DNA of 10,037 bases, from positions 1 to 10,037 of the forward strand of contig PBUZ01000007.1 of NCBI GenBank assembly GCA_002728035.1, written 5' to 3'. The notes under the pieces were generated by a model, which ran no database searches, was not told where the DNA came from, and saw only the letters and a program-made list of their open reading frames with translations. Positions within the stretch are counted from its first letter, which is position 1. Every line of letters starts with the position of its first letter. A program made the translations under genes and the position numbers. Shown here in pieces: positions 1 to 5,689 of this stretch. Source of the stretch: Methanobacteriota archaeon. Its GTDB lineage: Archaea; Thermoplasmatota; Poseidoniia; Poseidoniales; Poseidoniaceae.

Positions 1-362
1 GCAGAGAAGTCACCGATCACCGAGCCGTATGCATCGCTACCATCGCCTGAATCAAACACTTGCCAATTGACGATGGGGTTCTCCAGCGTTGCGAGTACCG
101 TCACGTCGCTCACGTTGCCTTCGCCGGGGCCTCCATCGGGTCCGTGTTCCGGTATTGTCTGGTTGTGTGTCGGTGTTCTGGCATACTGTGCCCATGGTTG
201 CGCATAGGTATCCCAAGGAGCACCATTGGAGGATGGTGAAACGACGACCTGAGTCAAGTCAATCGGTGTCTGCAGAGGCGTCATCATCATCAGCAACATC
301 AGGATGACGAGGCAAACGGCCGTTGGCCCACCTCGTGATTCTGCGTGTGTGCCCTGCGACAT
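1..362 (-). CDS. Secreted or membrane-anchored protein, N-terminal part only (C-terminus beyond left edge)
   Basis: Reading the minus strand from an ATG at 362, the frame stays open for 120 codons to the window edge, so only the N-terminus is seen. Residues 1-13 are polar. Residues 14-30 are a strongly hydrophobic run rich in Leu and Met, which reads as a signal peptide or signal anchor. The mature part is rich in Gly, Asp, Pro and Asn, with an aromatic stretch around residues 50-60 (APWDTYAQPWAQY) and a segment VFDSGDGSDAYGSVIGDF near the visible end. That opening style is reminiscent of secreted beta-propeller proteins with PQQ-like or FG-GAP-like repeats, which are common in marine Thermoplasmatota, but no complete repeat is visible, so the fold is inference. 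It is divergent from the rpoE operon across a 266-base gap. There is no convincing ribosome binding site, so a leaderless or short-leader transcript is possible. Confidence 0.7.
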   Translation of the reverse strand, partial: MSQGTHAESRGGPTAVCLVILMLLMMMTPLQTPIDLTQVVVSPSSNGAPWDTYAQPWAQYARTPTHNQTIPEHGPDGGPGEGNVSDVTVLATLENPIVNWQVFDSGDGSDAYGSVIGDFS

Positions 363-383
363 TGTATCTGACCGCCTTCGGGG

Positions 384-419
384 GGTTGTTATTGCTTATG
401 GCTCCTTCAACCCATTAAA
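384..419 (-). promoter_or_regulatory. Possible promoter region for the secreted-protein gene
   Basis: Two A/T-rich patches read on the minus strand lie upstream of the start at 362. One is around 411-419 (GTTTAATGG) and the other around 384-395 (ATAAGCAATAAC). Either could act as an archaeal TATA element 20-55 bases upstream of the start codon. Neither is a close match to the consensus, and I cannot choose between them. Confidence 0.2.
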
Positions 420-493
420 CCCCTTTTCTTTGGTGCATCATATGCGCCAGAAAAACGGGGACGGCATCCAATTCGACCACGATTGTGCCGTTT

Positions 494-503
494 CAATTAA
501 ATA
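494..503 (+). promoter_or_regulatory. Probable TATA box of the rpoE operon
   Basis: The stretch CAATTAAATA is the best TATA-like match on the plus strand between the divergent gene start (362) and rpoE (629). Archaeal transcription usually starts about 25 bases downstream of the TATA element, which would put the start near 525 and give rpoE a leader of roughly 100 nucleotides. This fits the hairpins found at 566-622. The call is by sequence similarity only. Confidence 0.35.
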
Positions 504-565
504 GGGGTCGTCGGTGGAAGGAACGACTTCGGTCACATTCTCTCCTGAGGTAGCCCCGGTGAAGG

Positions 566-622
566 ACGGAAAAGTCGCAAGGCTTCCGTTCTTTTTCCGT
601 ACCTCTCGAGGGACTGAGAGGT
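566..622 (+). promoter_or_regulatory. Two adjacent hairpins in the rpoE leader; the second covers the ribosome binding site
   Basis: The first stem pairs ACGGAAAA (566-573) with TTTTCCGT (593-600), 8 perfect pairs with a 19-base loop. The second begins at the very next base and pairs ACCTCTC (601-607) with GAGAGGT (616-622), 7 perfect pairs with an 8-base loop. Its 3' arm contains most of the probable Shine-Dalgarno sequence GAGGTGA (618-624), 4 bases before the ATG at 629. If the leader is transcribed, the second hairpin could mask the ribosome binding site. That function is inference. An RNA-binding protein site or a simple stability element are alternatives. Confidence 0.4.
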
Positions 623-628
623 GAAGAA

Positions 629-1183
629 ATGTACAAAGTTGTAACCAAGGAAGACACCATCCGCATTCCCGCGGAATACATGCGCAAAGGCCAATCCCTT
701 GACCAACACATCGACCGCCTTTCCATGGACGCCTTTGAAGGGAAATTCGACGAAGAAAACCGATTTGTTCTCGTCACCAACAATCACAAAACCATCGGTC
801 GTGGCCGTATCATTCACGGCGATGGCGCCATCTATCAGAAGGTACAATTCGATGCCGTGCTGTTTTGCATGGACGACCAAGAAGTTGTGGAAGGCGCTGT
901 TTCGGAAGTCAACGAATTCGGAGCGTTCGTCCGAATCGGTCCCATGGAAGCCCTGCTTCACAAGTCGCAAATCATGGACGAGCCGGTTGACATCAACATC
1001 GGCGCAAACAAGATCATCGGTCGTACGAGTGGTCGTGAACTGGGCATCGGTTCCTTTGTTCGAGCTCGTATCGTATCGCTCTCCCCTGATACGTCCGACC
1101 CTCGCCGCTCCAAGATTGGTTTGACCAGCAAGCAAGAAGGATTGGGCTCTCCTGAATGGGACAACGTCAAAGGAAGTGAGTGA
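629..1183 (+). CDS. rpoE: DNA-directed RNA polymerase subunit E' (RpoE/Rpo7, Rpb7 homologue)
   Basis: This 184-residue protein matches the archaeal Rpo7 family in length and layout. Residues 1-80 form the N-terminal Rpb7 domain that docks on the polymerase clamp, with the family opening MYKVVTKEDTIRIP. Residues 86-166 form an S1/OB RNA-binding domain, seen in the segment VVEGAVSEVNEFGAFVRIG followed by a Leu-Leu-His-Lys-Ser stretch. With subunit F (Rpo4, not in this window) it makes the polymerase stalk, which contacts emerging RNA and helps open-complex formation. The ATG at 629 is chosen because it gives the standard family N-terminus and follows GAGGTGA (618-624) at a spacing of 4. It is the first gene of the operon with spt4, rps24e and rps27ae, a conserved archaeal neighbourhood. 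The upstream leader has two hairpins. Confidence 0.96.
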   Translation: MYKVVTKEDTIRIPAEYMRKGQSLDQHIDRLSMDAFEGKFDEENRFVLVTNNHKTIGRGRIIHGDGAIYQKVQFDAVLFCMDDQEVVEGAVSEVNEFGAFVRIGPMEALLHKSQIMDEPVDINIGANKIIGRTSGRELGIGSFVRARIVSLSPDTSDPRRSKIGLTSKQEGLGSPEWDNVKGSE

Positions 1184-1185
1184 AC

Positions 1186-1389
1186 ATGGCGAACATGCCC
1201 TTTGCATGCGGCGAATGCCACCTCGTGTTGAACGACGGCATCGACCAGTGCCCCCGCCATCCCTCTGCACAAGTGTCCTCCGATTGGACTGGATACGTCA
1301 TTATCATGCAGCCTGAACGCTCGGAAATCGCCAAGCGCTTGCAAGTTGACCAACCAGGGAGATATGCGCTCAAAGTCAATATTCGATGA
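1186..1389 (+). CDS. spt4: Transcription elongation factor Spt4 (formerly RpoE'')
   Basis: Spt4 is the small zinc protein that binds the NusG-like domain of Spt5 and supports processive elongation by archaeal RNA polymerase. The 67-residue product has the family core: a zinc site at the N-terminus, then SSDWTGYVIIMQPERSEIAK (31-50), then PGRYALKV (57-64). The zinc ligands are C8 and C11 (CGEC) and C22 (CPRH), with His25 where the family usually has a fourth Cys. The ATG at 1186 is preferred because the purine-rich stretch AGGAAGTGAG (1171-1180) precedes it at a spacing of 5 and it lies just after the rpoE stop (1181-1183). A GTG at 1180 and an ATG at 1195 are in frame but less likely. The rps24e ribosome binding site overlaps this gene's stop codon. 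Confidence 0.93.
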   Translation: MANMPFACGECHLVLNDGIDQCPRHPSAQVSSDWTGYVIIMQPERSEIAKRLQVDQPGRYALKVNIR

Positions 1390-1398
1390 GGTGAAATC

Positions 1399-1743
1399 AT
1401 GGAAATCAAAGAACGTAAAGAAAACAAAGTGCTGAACCGAGTTGAAATTGAATTTCGTTGGAAGCACGACAAAAAATCTACGCCATCGCGAAAGGAAATC
1501 ATGGACTTGGTGAAGACGCTTGAACCGGGCTCCAACCCTGACTGGATCGTGGTCAAGGATTGCGTGACCCGATTCGGACAACCCCTCACCACGGGAACCG
1601 CCTACATTTACGGCTCTCAAGAGGCCATGAAGGTCGAACCAGAATACATTCACAAGCGCCATGCAGGATTCCGAAGTGGTAGCGAGCAACCTGCTGCAGA
1701 AGAAGCAGAAGCGCCAGAGGATACCGAAGGAGGGGATGAATGA
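1399..1743 (+). CDS. rps24e: 30S ribosomal protein S24e
   Basis: This is a component of the archaeal/eukaryotic small ribosomal subunit. The 114-residue product starts [19 protein letters not shown] and has the family segments [12 protein letters not shown] (27-38), [13 protein letters not shown] (48-60) and [18 protein letters not shown] (66-83). The body ends near residue 92, and the last about 20 residues are a loose acidic tail rich in Ala, Glu and Asp. The ribosome binding site GAGGTGA (1388-1394) overlaps the spt4 stop and sits 4 bases from the ATG, a strong start call. In some archaea a dephospho-CoA kinase gene lies between spt4 and rps24e (recalled from known genomes). Here the two genes are adjacent. 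Confidence 0.95.
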   Translation: MEIKERKENKVLNRVEIEFRWKHDKKSTPSRKEIMDLVKTLEPGSNPDWIVVKDCVTRFGQPLTTGTAYIYGSQEAMKVEPEYIHKRHAGFRSGSEQPAAEEAEAPEDTEGGDE

Positions 1744-1910
1744 TGGGAGACGCTCCAAATGCAAAGGCCAAGTGGTCGAAGTACAAGGTTGAGGACGGGA
1801 AACTGGTTCGAGCCGAACACTGTCCAGAATGCGGTCCTGGTGTTTTTCTGGCAATCCATGGAAATCGCAAATCGTGTGGCCGCTGTGGTTACACCGTGAT
1901 GAACGAATGA
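1740..1910 (+). CDS. rps27ae: 30S ribosomal protein S27ae (zinc ribbon)
   Basis: This small-subunit ribosomal protein is homologous to the ribosomal half of the eukaryotic ubiquitin-S27a fusion; as in other archaea it stands alone. The product is 56 residues, with the family opening [20 protein letters not shown] (12-31) and a zinc ribbon made by C28, C31, C46 and C49 (CPEC and CGRC). Two in-frame ATGs follow each other at 1740 and 1743, with an in-frame TGA directly upstream. I chose 1740 because GGAGG (1729-1733) lies 6 bases away and because it gives an ATGA overlap with the rps24e stop (1741-1743), typical of translational coupling. A start at 1743 would remove one Met. It is the last gene of the operon and converges with the next gene 6 bases downstream. 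Confidence 0.94.
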   Translation: MMGDAPNAKAKWSKYKVEDGKLVRAEHCPECGPGVFLAIHGNRKSCGRCGYTVMNE

Positions 1911-1914
1911 GTTG

Positions 1915-1929
1915 CCTCAGAGCCTGAGG
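1915..1929. repeat. Short inverted repeat between convergent genes
   Basis: CCTCAG (1915-1920) and CTGAGG (1924-1929) are perfect reverse complements around a 3-base loop. The repeat lies 4 bases after the rps27ae stop and includes the stop codon of the minus-strand gene (1917-1919). It could form a hairpin in transcripts from both sides. No T-tract follows on either strand, so a classical terminator is not supported. Confidence 0.35.
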
Positions 1930-2921
1930 GGGCTGTACTCCCACGAGCCATCGTTGTACAGCAGCAAGGCATTGTCGTCGTTGAGGAAGACATGAACGGG
2001 GATTTCACGCGTTTCTCTTCGGTCATACCGTTCAGTGTTCAGAACGATTTCCTCGCGCCAGCCAGCAATACGCCAACCACCAACGACGCCGTCCCAACGG
2101 GCGTGTTGCACTGGACCTGACAATTGAACTCGGTGAACGAGTTGATCCCCATCAAGCCAAGAGACCTCGCCAGCGGTTGTACAAACGAGGTTATGATTCC
2201 CGTATGCAAAGTGATGTTCAATGGGGCCTTCAACACCCTCCAATAGGAATTCTTCGATCAGGTGTCCATTGTGAAGTGCTCGGGATTGAATACGTCCGCC
2301 TCGTGATGTGACATGGAAGTGGTCTTCTTTGAGATGAAGCGCGATGATTTCTTCGTTTCTCGGTCGCTTTTTCAGATAATTCCAGGTCGGGCTGGCCATT
2401 CGCCAATGCTCGCTTGCATCCAGGCCAACGCTGTAAATTCCCCGACGATAGAGCACAAACACCAGTTCTGTGTCGTTGGATTGCAATGCCATGGGTTCAG
2501 CGTCGAGGCTATGAGACCACCCTGTGCCTGTTGGGTGAGGCGTCATGGGTTTGCCGAGCGAGGTCCGGAGTTCAGCGCGCGTCGGTCCGTTGAGTTCTGA
2601 ACCAACAGGTATGGATGCCATGCACGCGTACATCAATTCCCTGTCAAGCCAGGTGGCGTAGAGATGGCCATGTGAGATCGATGCATGGCGTATTCGCATT
2701 GGATATGGCGCACTGACTGAACCCAAGGCGTTCATGGTGCTGTCGAGCCAGAGCATTTCCCCGTCCATTCCAGAAACCAAGACACCTTCGTCGTGTTCCA
2801 CGACCACATCGGGGAGGAAGGGTATTGCTTTTGGCAGTCCCTCGTCCATGGCCGCAAGAAGAGGTGTCGGTATGTCAATCCTCGTCTTGGGTAGGTCAAA
2901 AAAGGCGGCTCTCCTCGACAT
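1917..2921 (-). CDS. Uncharacterised protein, probably beta-propeller-like
   Basis: I do not recognise this family. The 334-residue product has no signal peptide or membrane segment, so it is probably cytoplasmic. It contains recurring short hydrophobic strands ending in Gly-Asp or Asp-Gly turns, for example VVVEHDEGVLVSGMDGEMLW, then LVCTTAGEVSWLDGDQLV and ALLLYNDGSWEYSPLRL at the C-terminus. Spacing of such strands through the chain suggests a WD40- or PQQ-like propeller, but the repeats are degenerate and this is inference. His and Trp are frequent. The start MSRRAAFF at 2921 is chosen because the in-frame ATG at 2987 would add 22 residues that are only the reverse complement of the dtdA coding start. 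The start lies 3 bp from the divergent dtdA ATG, so its promoter must be inside dtdA unless translation begins further in, for example at the ATG at 2849. Confidence 0.75.
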   Translation of the reverse strand: MSRRAAFFDLPKTRIDIPTPLLAAMDEGLPKAIPFLPDVVVEHDEGVLVSGMDGEMLWLDSTMNALGSVSAPYPMRIRHASISHGHLYATWLDRELMYACMASIPVGSELNGPTRAELRTSLGKPMTPHPTGTGWSHSLDAEPMALQSNDTELVFVLYRRGIYSVGLDASEHWRMASPTWNYLKKRPRNEEIIALHLKEDHFHVTSRGGRIQSRALHNGHLIEEFLLEGVEGPIEHHFAYGNHNLVCTTAGEVSWLDGDQLVHRVQLSGPVQHARWDGVVGGWRIAGWREEIVLNTERYDRRETREIPVHVFLNDDNALLLYNDGSWEYSPLRL

Positions 2922-2924
2922 TGT

Positions 2925-3878
2925 ATGGCGGCCGTTGAAGTGGTGTTGATCGCCGTCAATCAGCAAGACATCGCAAGTACAAACCAAGGCGACCGCCTTC
3001 GCGAAATGGACGCTTGGTCAGAAGGTCCTCCTTTTGAGGATTTGATGACCTTCTCTCTCCAGAACCTTCGAATGGTGTATCTCCCAAACGGTCTTCTCTT
3101 TGAAGACCATCTTGACCGACGGTGGTTTACATCAACGGGTGAACGTGTCACGGAAGTGATTTTCCCGTCCAGGCATGCTGCTGCCAGCGGTCAAGCATCA
3201 CTCACATTGCACCCCATTGGCGTTCCCCACCTTGAAGAGGGGAGTGTCGGGCCGTACGGCGGACTTGGTGGTTCAGCGCCACCTCCCTCGACGCGCTTGG
3301 CGCCATGGTGGCGATTACTGCTTGAACGTGCAACGGACCATGCCGATGTGGAAGGGTTCGACCTGTCTTTGGAAGTCACACATCACGGCCCCTACCTTGA
3401 AACACCGTGTTTGTTCATTGAAGTTGGTTCGACTGAAGCGACTTGGGGGCATACGGGGGCGGCCAACCTGCTTGCAGAGATCATCCGAGACGGTTTGCTC
3501 AACCAGGCGTTGAACATTCCCTGGAACGAAGATGAACATGCAGGGCAACTCGTCCTCATCACATTGGGGGGTGGTCATTACGCCCCCCGTGCCAATGCAC
3601 TCGCATCCATTGAGGGTGTGTGGTTGGGGCATATGCTTGCAACGTATGCTTTGCCATTCACGCGGGACGGCGAAGATGTTGGCGGTGCATGGAAGCAATC
3701 GATGAAGGCCGCCATAGCCAGTACTCGGCAGTCGTTTCCTGGCGGCCAAGTTGTCTGTTCGATGGACAAGAAAGCGTTCAAGGGATGGCAACGACAGGCA
3801 ATTCGGACGTATCTTGAAGATCTGAACATTCCATTGCTGACAAGAAAACAATTCCAAGAACGCATGAACAACCGATAG
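2925..3878 (+). CDS. dtdA: D-aminoacyl-tRNA deacylase (DTD2/GEK1 type)
   Basis: This enzyme hydrolyses the ester bond of D-aminoacyl-tRNA, releasing D-amino acid and free tRNA, and so keeps D-residues out of proteins. It is the archaeal and plant family, unrelated in sequence to bacterial Dtd1. The 317-residue product has the family signatures in order: VVLIAVNQQDIASTN (6-20), a first beta strand with the typical Asp-x-Ala-Ser segment; SRH (82-84) followed by SLTLHPIGVPHL (92-103); EVTHHGPYLETPCLFIEVGS (150-169); and TLGGGHYAPR (213-222). The HPIGVPH form looks more like plant GEK1 than the HxxGN form I recall from methanogens, a memory-based comparison. The ATG at 2925 is chosen because the first strand is needed. 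There is no ribosome binding site, so a leaderless transcript is likely. A proline dehydrogenase gene follows 39 bases downstream. Confidence 0.9.
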   Translation: MAAVEVVLIAVNQQDIASTNQGDRLREMDAWSEGPPFEDLMTFSLQNLRMVYLPNGLLFEDHLDRRWFTSTGERVTEVIFPSRHAAASGQASLTLHPIGVPHLEEGSVGPYGGLGGSAPPPSTRLAPWWRLLLERATDHADVEGFDLSLEVTHHGPYLETPCLFIEVGSTEATWGHTGAANLLAEIIRDGLLNQALNIPWNEDEHAGQLVLITLGGGHYAPRANALASIEGVWLGHMLATYALPFTRDGEDVGGAWKQSMKAAIASTRQSFPGGQVVCSMDKKAFKGWQRQAIRTYLEDLNIPLLTRKQFQERMNNR

Positions 3879-3917
3879 GTCGTCACACAAAGTGTCAAAG
3901 AGCGGCTTCATGGTGCT

Positions 3918-4901
3918 ATGGTCATGGTGGGTTGGTTTTCCAAGGTGGTCGTTGCGACCACCGTGCGAATGCCCAAATGGTTCGTGCGATGGGTGAGTCG
4001 TCGTTATGTCGCAGGCCCTCGCCTTGACGACGCTGTTGAAGTGATGAAACGCCTGACTTCTGAAGGTGCCTGTTTTACGGTTGATGTTTTGGGAGAGGAG
4101 ATCACATCAATGGATGAGGCGACGTTTTTCCTTGAGGAGTACATTCGTGTCATGAACGCTATTCAAGAGCATCAATTCGATGCCAACCTCAGCATCAAAC
4201 CCACTGCGTTTGGATTGTTGATCGACCCCGAACAAGGTCTCCAAAACATCAGGAAACTGGTATCGATGGCCGCAGAGCACGACATGTTCGTGCGGTTGGA
4301 CATGGAAGACCATCGGGTGACCACATCAACCATCGATGTGGTGCTTGCTCTGCACAAGGAGGGCTTGACCAATGTAGGCACTGTGCTTCAAGGGCGACTG
4401 TTCAGGACCCTTGCCGACATCGAATGGCTTGAGACCGAACTTGGAGGGCTCGCTGATTATCGTATTTGCAAGGGCATTTACCTTGAACCCGAGGATATTT
4501 CTTTCACGGGTTACAGAGATATCGTCGATGCAACCAATGCGGCCATTGACAGCATGTTTGCGGCAGGAGCCTATGTTGGTGTGGCAACCCATGACCTGCC
4601 GGTCATCGATCACACACTTTCAGCACTCGAATCCTACGGGATGGGCCCTGGAAAGGAAGACCCGAGGAAAAATGCGGGCCCTCCTCGAAAAAACAAGGGT
4701 CCTGGTTACGAATTTCAGATGTTGCTGGGCGTTCGTGGGCCACTTCGTCGCAAATTACTCAACGCTGGTCACCGCACACGAGTCTACATCCCCTACGGCG
4801 AAAAGTGGTACGAATACAGCATCAGGCGGTTGAAAGAAAATCCAACCATCGGTACGCAGGTTGCAAAAGCCTTCTTGATGCCGTGGACGAATCGTCCGTG
4901 A
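3918..4901 (+). CDS. Proline dehydrogenase (FAD-dependent, monofunctional)
   Basis: This oxidises L-proline to delta-1-pyrroline-5-carboxylate, passing electrons from FAD to the respiratory chain. The 327-residue product has the PRODH barrel motifs: VDVLGE (55-60), LSIKPTAFGL (91-100, Lys94), VRLDMED (125-131, Asp128), VGTVLQGRLFRT (153-164), RICKGIYLEPE (182-192, Arg182 and Tyr188), YVGVATHD (219-226), EFQMLLGVRG (265-274), and VYIPYGEKWYEYSIRRLKEN (289-308). Arg303 and Arg304 correspond to the proline-carboxylate-binding pair of bacterial PutA. Length fits the small stand-alone enzymes. An unusual Gly/Pro/Lys-rich insertion occupies about 242-263. The N-terminus is amphipathic and hydrophobic, compatible with peripheral membrane attachment. 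ATGs at 3918 and 3924 are both possible starts; neither has a ribosome binding site. No P5C dehydrogenase gene is in the window. The stop abuts the next gene's stop. Confidence 0.9.
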   Translation: MVMVGWFSKVVVATTVRMPKWFVRWVSRRYVAGPRLDDAVEVMKRLTSEGACFTVDVLGEEITSMDEATFFLEEYIRVMNAIQEHQFDANLSIKPTAFGLLIDPEQGLQNIRKLVSMAAEHDMFVRLDMEDHRVTTSTIDVVLALHKEGLTNVGTVLQGRLFRTLADIEWLETELGGLADYRICKGIYLEPEDISFTGYRDIVDATNAAIDSMFAAGAYVGVATHDLPVIDHTLSALESYGMGPGKEDPRKNAGPPRKNKGPGYEFQMLLGVRGPLRRKLLNAGHRTRVYIPYGEKWYEYSIRRLKENPTIGTQVAKAFLMPWTNRP

Positions 4902-4919
4902 TCACGTTCGCTTTTTCTT
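4885..4919 (+). terminator. Possible termination region after proline dehydrogenase
   Basis: Near-palindrome GGACGAATCGTCC (4885-4897) is joined to the perfect palindrome CGTGATCACG (4897-4906), and a T-rich tract CTTTTTCTT (4911-4919) follows. T-runs terminate transcription in archaea. Here the T-run is the reverse complement of the Lys/Arg codons that end the convergent zinc-finger gene. Function is inferred. Confidence 0.25.
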
Positions 4920-5675
4920 CCGCTTGCGTTTGTTGCTGGTTGTCGGGTGAACACCTTTCTTCACGTGTTCTTTGGGACGTTCAGGGTTGGGGTTGTGCCC
5001 CAGTTTTCCTTCCTTCCATGCTTGACGACGTTCTCGGGGTGTACGTGGGGCGAAGTGTTCGGATTTCGGAGGTTCGTGGAGGTACATTCGCTTGATGTCA
5101 GGTGCGTTGACCGTCCCACGGAGCGTGCGGCCCGCTCCTGTGTGAATGGCTCGAATCCGCCATGTTTCTCCAGCATGGTCAATCAAATGTGATGCTGTGA
5201 AGGTTGTTTCTTGAGGTACGACCAAGACATCCGCCGTTGAATCCTCTCCGCGGGTAAGCGTGATTTTGACCCGTACCATGTCCGTACGCAAGGCCGTGAT
5301 CCTTGCGATATTGCTCGCCAATGCTGAAGATGGATGTTTGAGGTCCTGTGTTTCAATCTGGTGAATACGCCAAAGTTTGTCATCTTCTTCAAACACATCA
5401 CCAACAACGAATTCTTCATCTGCATCGATGACGAGAACTACACGCTCTGAACGGGGCCCCTCTGTGAGAATAAACGGGATGTTGGTGGGTGGCGGTGGCC
5501 GAAAGATGACGGTATGGACCCGTTGGCAAACGGTGCATTTGACCATAAAGTCGGCACCGTCTCCAACTTTTTTCTCCTTGATGATGTCGTGTCCGGTCAT
5601 CTCGTCACACGAAGGACAATGGGTGGCATTGTCGAGGGTTTCTTCCTCCTCATCCCACACATCGTCTTCCTCCAT
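4902..5675 (-). CDS. HVO_0476-type archaeal zinc-finger protein
   Basis: The layout matches the uncharacterised archaeal HVO_0476 / COG1326 family as I know it; biochemical function is not established. The 257-residue product opens with an acidic stretch (1-13), then a zinc finger with C20 and C23 (CPSC), C47 and C50 (CTVC), and His29 and His54 nearby as possible extra ligands. Residues 78-185 contain two similar beta-rich halves, each with a Gly/Glu-rich turn followed by W-R-I (LWRIHQIE at 101-108, TWRIRAIH at 171-178), which suggests an internal duplication. The C-terminal 50 residues are strongly basic and end in KRKRKKKRT, compatible with nucleic-acid or ribosome binding. The start at 5675 is the first ATG after the gap of 14 bases to the divergent methyltransferase. 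Its stop TGA touches the proline dehydrogenase stop with zero bases between. Confidence 0.72.
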   Translation of the reverse strand: MEEDDVWDEEEETLDNATHCPSCDEMTGHDIIKEKKVGDGADFMVKCTVCQRVHTVIFRPPPPTNIPFILTEGPRSERVVLVIDADEEFVVGDVFEEDDKLWRIHQIETQDLKHPSSALASNIARITALRTDMVRVKITLTRGEDSTADVLVVPQETTFTASHLIDHAGETWRIRAIHTGAGRTLRGTVNAPDIKRMYLHEPPKSEHFAPRTPRERRQAWKEGKLGHNPNPERPKEHVKKGVHPTTSNKRKRKKKRT

Positions 5676-5689
5676 GATGACGCCTCGTT

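Noticed and set aside
363..628. A tRNA, C/D box RNA or other stable RNA in the gap before rpoE
   Set aside because: No cloverleaf or TPsiC loop is visible. CTGA occurs at 544-547 and 614-617 but without a matching RTGATGA box. Small stems such as 432-437/443-448 and 461-466/486-491 are weak.
533..1270. Long antisense open frame (245 codons) opposite rpoE and spt4
   Set aside because: rpoE and spt4 on the plus strand are clear family members with good ribosome binding sites. The antisense translation has no recognisable domain and spans a gene boundary.
958..1944. Antisense open frame (328 codons) opposite rpoE, spt4, rps24e and rps27ae
   Set aside because: It crosses four well-supported genes. 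Its length reflects low stop-codon density opposite compact coding sequence.
2922..2987. 22-residue N-terminal extension of the propeller-like protein
   Set aside because: The added residues are the reverse complement of the conserved dtdA coding start, so the ATG at 2921 is preferred.
3315..3911. Antisense open frame opposite dtdA
   Set aside because: It is covered entirely by the conserved D-aminoacyl-tRNA deacylase and has no family-like motifs.
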